Shown: one piece after another, positions 61,147-64,000 of the stretch
Layout of the letters: every line of letters starts with the position of its first letter
Position numbering within the stretch: position 1 is the stretch's first letter
Assembly: GCF_004005495.1 (NCBI RefSeq)
Contig: NZ_RZYA01000014.1
Location: 1-64,000 of the forward strand
DNA from: Streptomyces antnestii
GTDB taxonomy: Bacteria; Actinomycetota; Actinomycetes; Streptomycetales; Streptomycetaceae
DNA length: 64,000 bases
Reading direction: 5' to 3'
Made by a program: the position numbers and the translations under genes
The notes under the pieces: generated by a model
Database searches by the model: none
The model's input: the letters and a program-made list of their open reading frames with translations, nothing else
Told to the model about the DNA's origin: nothing

Positions 61147-63108
61147 ATGACCGAACATGACGCACTCACACCCGCACTCACCCTCGCCCAACCGTTCACG
61201 CTCGGCGGGCACACCCTTCGCAACCGCCTCGTCGCCACCGCGCACGCCACCGCGGCCGTCGCCGACGGCGCCCCCACCGACGCCGACGCGGCCTACTGGC
61301 GGCGCCTCGCACAGGGCGGCGCGGGCATGGTCATCACCGGCGGAACCGCGGTGGCCGCAGAATCGACCCTGCCACAACGGTACTTGACCGAGGCATGGCG
61401 CCCCGAGACCAAGGACGCCGTGCGCCGCCGAGCCGAAGCCATCACCGAAGGCGGCGCCGTGGCCATCGCCCAGCTCGTCCACCTCGGCCGCGAGACCCTC
61501 GGCGCGGGCACGTACTACGCCCCGGTCTCCGCGGCCGCAGTCCGCTCACCACGCGAGGCGAGCGCACCCCACCCCCTGAGTACAGAAGAAGTACGCCATG
61601 TGGTCGACGCGTTCCGCATCTCGGCAGCCAACAGCGTGCAGGCCGGCTTCCACGGCGTCGAACTGCACGCGGGCCACGGTTACTTGCTCGCCCAGTTCCT
61701 CTCCCGCGTCAACAACACCCGCACCGACGAATACGGCGACCGCATCACCCTGCTCGCCCAGGTGATCGACGCGATCCGCGGCGAGATCGGTGAACTTCCC
61801 ATCGGTGTACGGGTGTCGGCGGAACCGGGCGACGACTCTGGGCTCGGCCTCGAAGACCTGGCCGAACTGTTGCCGCGCCTGTGCGCAGCCTCGCCCTTCA
61901 CGTACGTCAATGTCACCACCGGCGTCCGCAACACCTACGTCCCCGGCATGGCCACCACCCGCCCGCCTCTCCTTGAATCCGTTGCCCGGCTGCGCGCCGC
62001 GGTCCCGCTGCCACTCCTCGTCAGCCAGGGATTCCGGTCGGTGGCCGACATTGAAGGGGCGCTGCGTGCGGGGGCCGATCTGGTCGGTATGGCACGGCCG
62101 TTCATCGCCGACCCCGACTTCGCTCGCAAACTCGTCGCGGGCGACGAGCGTTCCGTACGCCCCTGCACGGGCTGCAACGAGGGCTGCCGGACCTTCGAGC
62201 CCACCGGGTCGTGCTCGGTGAACCCCGAACTCGGCCCGCCGGGAGCCGAGTTCCGCCCCGCCGTGCCCCTGCGGCTCACCCCCTGGCAGGTCGACCGGCC
62301 CGGCCCCGTGGCCGTCATCGGGGCGGGCCCCGCCGGCATGGAGTGCGCCATGACGCTCGCCCGCACCGGTGTCGAAGTCGTCGTCTTCGACACCGCACCC
62401 GAAGTCGGCGGCCAGGCACGCATCGCCGCCCGCGCCGCACACCGCTCCGGCTGGCAGAAGATCGTCGACCACCAGCGCGACCAACTCACCGACCTCGGCG
62501 TCCGTGTCCTGCTGGGGACGACGCCGACCTCCGCCGACCTGACGCGGTTCTCCAGGATCGTCCTCGCCACCGGCGCACGGGAGGCGTCCGTGCCCGTACC
62601 CGGGGAACTGCCGACCCTCACCAGCACGGACTTCCTCCACCGGTATGCCGACCTCGTACCGGACGCCCCCAGAGTCGCCGTCCTCGACGACGGCTTCGGC
62701 TGGTGGCAGGGCATCAGCGCCGTCGAGAGCGCACTCGCGGCCGGGGCCCGCGAGGTCACGCTCATCACACCCGGCCACGGATTCGCGACCGGTCTGTCGC
62801 CGGAGAACCGCACCCAGCTGATGAACCGGCTCACCGGAGCGCCGCTGCGGGTCGTCGTGATGAACACCGTCACGGCCACGACCGCCGACGGGCTGCGACT
62901 GCGCCACGTCATGGACGGTCATGAATCGATCCTGGCCGCGGACCTCTTGGTGACCGTCGGCGAAAGGCTCCCGCACCGGCCTGACATCACGCCGGCCGAC
63001 GGCCGGAGCGTCCACGCCGTCGGTGACTGCGTCGTACCGCGCCGCATCGCCCACGCCATCGCGGAAGGGCGGGCGGCAGCGGATGCCGTCGGAACCAAAT
63101 CCCTGTAG
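61147..63108 (+). CDS. NADH:flavin oxidoreductase of the 2,4-dienoyl-CoA reductase/BaiH type
   Basis: The 653-residue protein has an Old-Yellow-Enzyme barrel (residues about 1-350: IAQLVHLGRETLGAGT, GVELHAGHGYLLAQFLSRVN, TDEYGDRITLLAQVI), a 4Fe-4S site CTGCNEGCRTFEPTGSC, and an FAD/NAD(P) module (VAVIGAGPAGMECAMTLART; VAVLDDGFGWWQGI). This layout matches DCR/FadH and the bile-acid enzymes BaiCD/BaiH, which reduce conjugated dienoyl or enone groups. It follows the dehydrogenase gene by 19 bases and completes the oxidoreductase trio. Confidence 0.85.
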   Translation: MTEHDALTPALTLAQPFTLGGHTLRNRLVATAHATAAVADGAPTDADAAYWRRLAQGGAGMVITGGTAVAAESTLPQRYLTEAWRPETKDAVRRRAEAITEGGAVAIAQLVHLGRETLGAGTYYAPVSAAAVRSPREASAPHPLSTEEVRHVVDAFRISAANSVQAGFHGVELHAGHGYLLAQFLSRVNNTRTDEYGDRITLLAQVIDAIRGEIGELPIGVRVSAEPGDDSGLGLEDLAELLPRLCAASPFTYVNVTTGVRNTYVPGMATTRPPLLESVARLRAAVPLPLLVSQGFRSVADIEGALRAGADLVGMARPFIADPDFARKLVAGDERSVRPCTGCNEGCRTFEPTGSCSVNPELGPPGAEFRPAVPLRLTPWQVDRPGPVAVIGAGPAGMECAMTLARTGVEVVVFDTAPEVGGQARIAARAAHRSGWQKIVDHQRDQLTDLGVRVLLGTTPTSADLTRFSRIVLATGAREASVPVPGELPTLTSTDFLHRYADLVPDAPRVAVLDDGFGWWQGISAVESALAAGAREVTLITPGHGFATGLSPENRTQLMNRLTGAPLRVVVMNTVTATTADGLRLRHVMDGHESILAADLLVTVGERLPHRPDITPADGRSVHAVGDCVVPRRIAHAIAEGRAAADAVGTKSL

Positions 63109-63229
63109 AAGAACGGCCTTTCATAGCGGACACCTCATCAGCAGGCTCCCGCACCAGCGATTCCCCTCATCAACCAAGAAGAGAGGCAGCAGTCGCAGGT
63201 CGCATGGTGGTCTGTGGTGATGGTTCCGC

Positions 63230-63590
63230 CGGTGGCAGGGGGTGCTGCTGGTGCCGCTCGTCCGGCACCGCCCCTACTCGCTGGGGCGTGTGGAGATCAT
63301 CTCCCGGAACCCGCAGGCCGCACCGCGCATCCGGCTGGGCCTGTTCGACCACCCCGACGAACTGCATCGCATGGTCTCGGGAATTCGCGAGCCCTGCAGG
63401 ACCATGGAGTCGGGCCCGCTGGAGAAGTACGTCCGGGCCGAGACATGGCCGGGCCCGGACGTGACCTTCGACGCCGACCTCGTCCGCGCCGTCCGCCAGG
63501 GCAAGAACGCCTGTTGTCACGCCGTCGGCACCTGCGTCATGGGCGGCGAGGGCAACCCCACGGCGGACGTCGATCAGAACTGCGCCGGAA
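63230..63590 (+). pseudogene. GMC oxidoreductase C-terminal remnant
   Basis: One plus-strand frame reads QGVLLVPLVRHRPYSLGRVE, IISRNPQAAPRIRLGLFDHP, PLEKYVRAETWPGPDVTFDA and ACCHAVGTCVMGGEGNPTAD. This is the GMC_oxred_C domain with the HxVGTCxMG motif; the usual first His is replaced by Cys-His. The whole FAD-binding part and the true C-terminus are missing, so this is a fragment of a choline-dehydrogenase-like enzyme. It overlaps no other gene. Confidence 0.7.
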
Positions 63591-63620
63591 CGCCCGACCG
63601 TCGACGGCACGCAACCCCCC

Positions 63621-63659
63621 GGCACGGCCGGCCGCCGAACCCTGGCGGCCGGCCGTGCC
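63621..63659. terminator. 16-bp perfect hairpin
   Basis: GGCACGGCCGGCCGCC and its exact complement flank the loop GAACCCT. It lies 9 bases beyond the stop of the minus-strand dehydrogenase gene and probably terminates it. Confidence 0.8.
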
Positions 63660-63667
63660 GTACGCGC

Positions 63668-64000
63668 TCACCTGTCGTACAGGTAGAACCCGCGCCCGCT
63701 CTTACGCCCCAGATGCCCGGCCGCCACCATCCGCTGGAGCAGCGGGGGAGCGGCGTACAGGGGCTCCTTGAACTCCTCGTACATCGACTCGGCCACCGCC
63801 TGCGCCGTGTCGAGGCCGATCAGGTCGAGCAGCCGCAGGGGGCCCATCGGGTGGGCACAGCCCAGTTCCATGCCGCGGTCGATGTCCTCGGGGCGGGCGG
63901 CGCCGGACTCCACCATGCGGATCGCGGCGAGCAGATATGGGACCAGCAGCGCGTTGACGACGAAGCCCGACCGGTCGGGCGCCTGGATGACCTCCTTGCC
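63668..64000 (-). CDS. 3-hydroxyacyl-CoA (3-hydroxybutyryl-CoA) dehydrogenase, C-terminal part
   Basis: The frame runs in from beyond the window edge and shows SGFVVNALLVPYLLAAIRMV, RPEDIDRGMELGCAHPMGPL, RLLDLIGLDTAQAVAESMYE and the terminal HLGRKSGRGFYLYD. This is the C-terminal 3HCDH dimerisation domain; the N-terminal NAD-binding domain is outside. The enzyme oxidises 3-hydroxyacyl-CoA in beta-oxidation or polyhydroxybutyrate metabolism, which fits the neighbouring acyl-CoA genes although it is on the opposite strand. Confidence 0.88.
   Translation of the reverse strand, partial: GKEVIQAPDRSGFVVNALLVPYLLAAIRMVESGAARPEDIDRGMELGCAHPMGPLRLLDLIGLDTAQAVAESMYEEFKEPLYAAPPLLQRMVAAGHLGRKSGRGFYLYDR

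Noticed and set aside
1..64000. tRNA, rRNA, riboswitch or attachment site
   Set aside because: No T-loop (GGTTCGANTCC) context, rRNA-like stretch or recognisable riboswitch core was seen on either strand; structured RNAs of unknown type could be missed.

Overview
The window is very GC-rich DNA with third-position GC bias, GTG starts, TAT signals, DUF6082/DUF6188/DUF6153/DUF6879 families and a conjugative MobF relaxase, so it comes from a Streptomyces or close relative, most likely an accessory part of the chromosome or a large plasmid. No rRNA, tRNA or CRISPR array was seen. All homology statements come from recognising motifs by eye; no database was searched.

Bases 1-18,500 are a graveyard of mobile and plasmid DNA: three transposase remnants, a decayed MobF relaxase-helicase with four disabling lesions, an integrase tail, an XRE regulator with an early stop, and several small genes broken by short tandem duplications. 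Intact genes among them include a SUKH protein, a DUF1963 protein, a P-loop kinase lying with a broken transposase between short inverted repeats, two small hypothetical proteins, a secreted Ig-like protein, a DUF6188 protein and a secreted LGFP-repeat protein. A 152-bp imperfect palindrome (5676-5827) is unexplained.

Bases 18,500-25,050 hold an alpha/beta hydrolase, two short-chain dehydrogenases (one broken), an IclR regulator and a luciferase-like monooxygenase. Two matching 16-bp palindromes suggest one IclR regulon. They are followed by an IS remnant and a broken polyketide synthase fragment.

Bases 25,050-37,900 form a furanoside-utilisation locus: a YtfQ-like binding protein, ABC ATPase, two permeases, aldose epimerase, a LacI regulator, a secreted GH127-type beta-L-arabinofuranosidase with a ricin-type lectin tail and a secreted PA14-GH2 enzyme. 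Four copies of a TTACAACGTTGTAA-like palindrome precede these units. Bases 38,000-40,900 carry a DUF318-type permease, a Met/His-rich lipoprotein and a DUF6153 protein, probably for copper.

Bases 41,500-52,300 are the best candidate for an undescribed pathway: an MHS transporter, two paralogous GntR/FCD regulators, a cytoplasmic sialidase-like protein, an L-fucose-isomerase-like protein, an FGGY kinase, a DapA/NanA-family lyase, a D-2-hydroxyacid dehydrogenase and an ACS-type transporter, tied together by three related operators. Bases 52,900-63,100 hold an alcohol dehydrogenase, an SDR, a branched-chain-type ABC importer in which permease and both ATPases are one polypeptide, a KstD/fumarate-reductase-like flavoprotein, an acyl-CoA dehydrogenase and an Old-Yellow-Enzyme/dienoyl-CoA-reductase-type protein. 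This suggests uptake and beta-oxidation-like processing of a cyclic or unsaturated acid. The window ends with a GMC oxidoreductase remnant and the C-terminal part of a 3-hydroxyacyl-CoA dehydrogenase.
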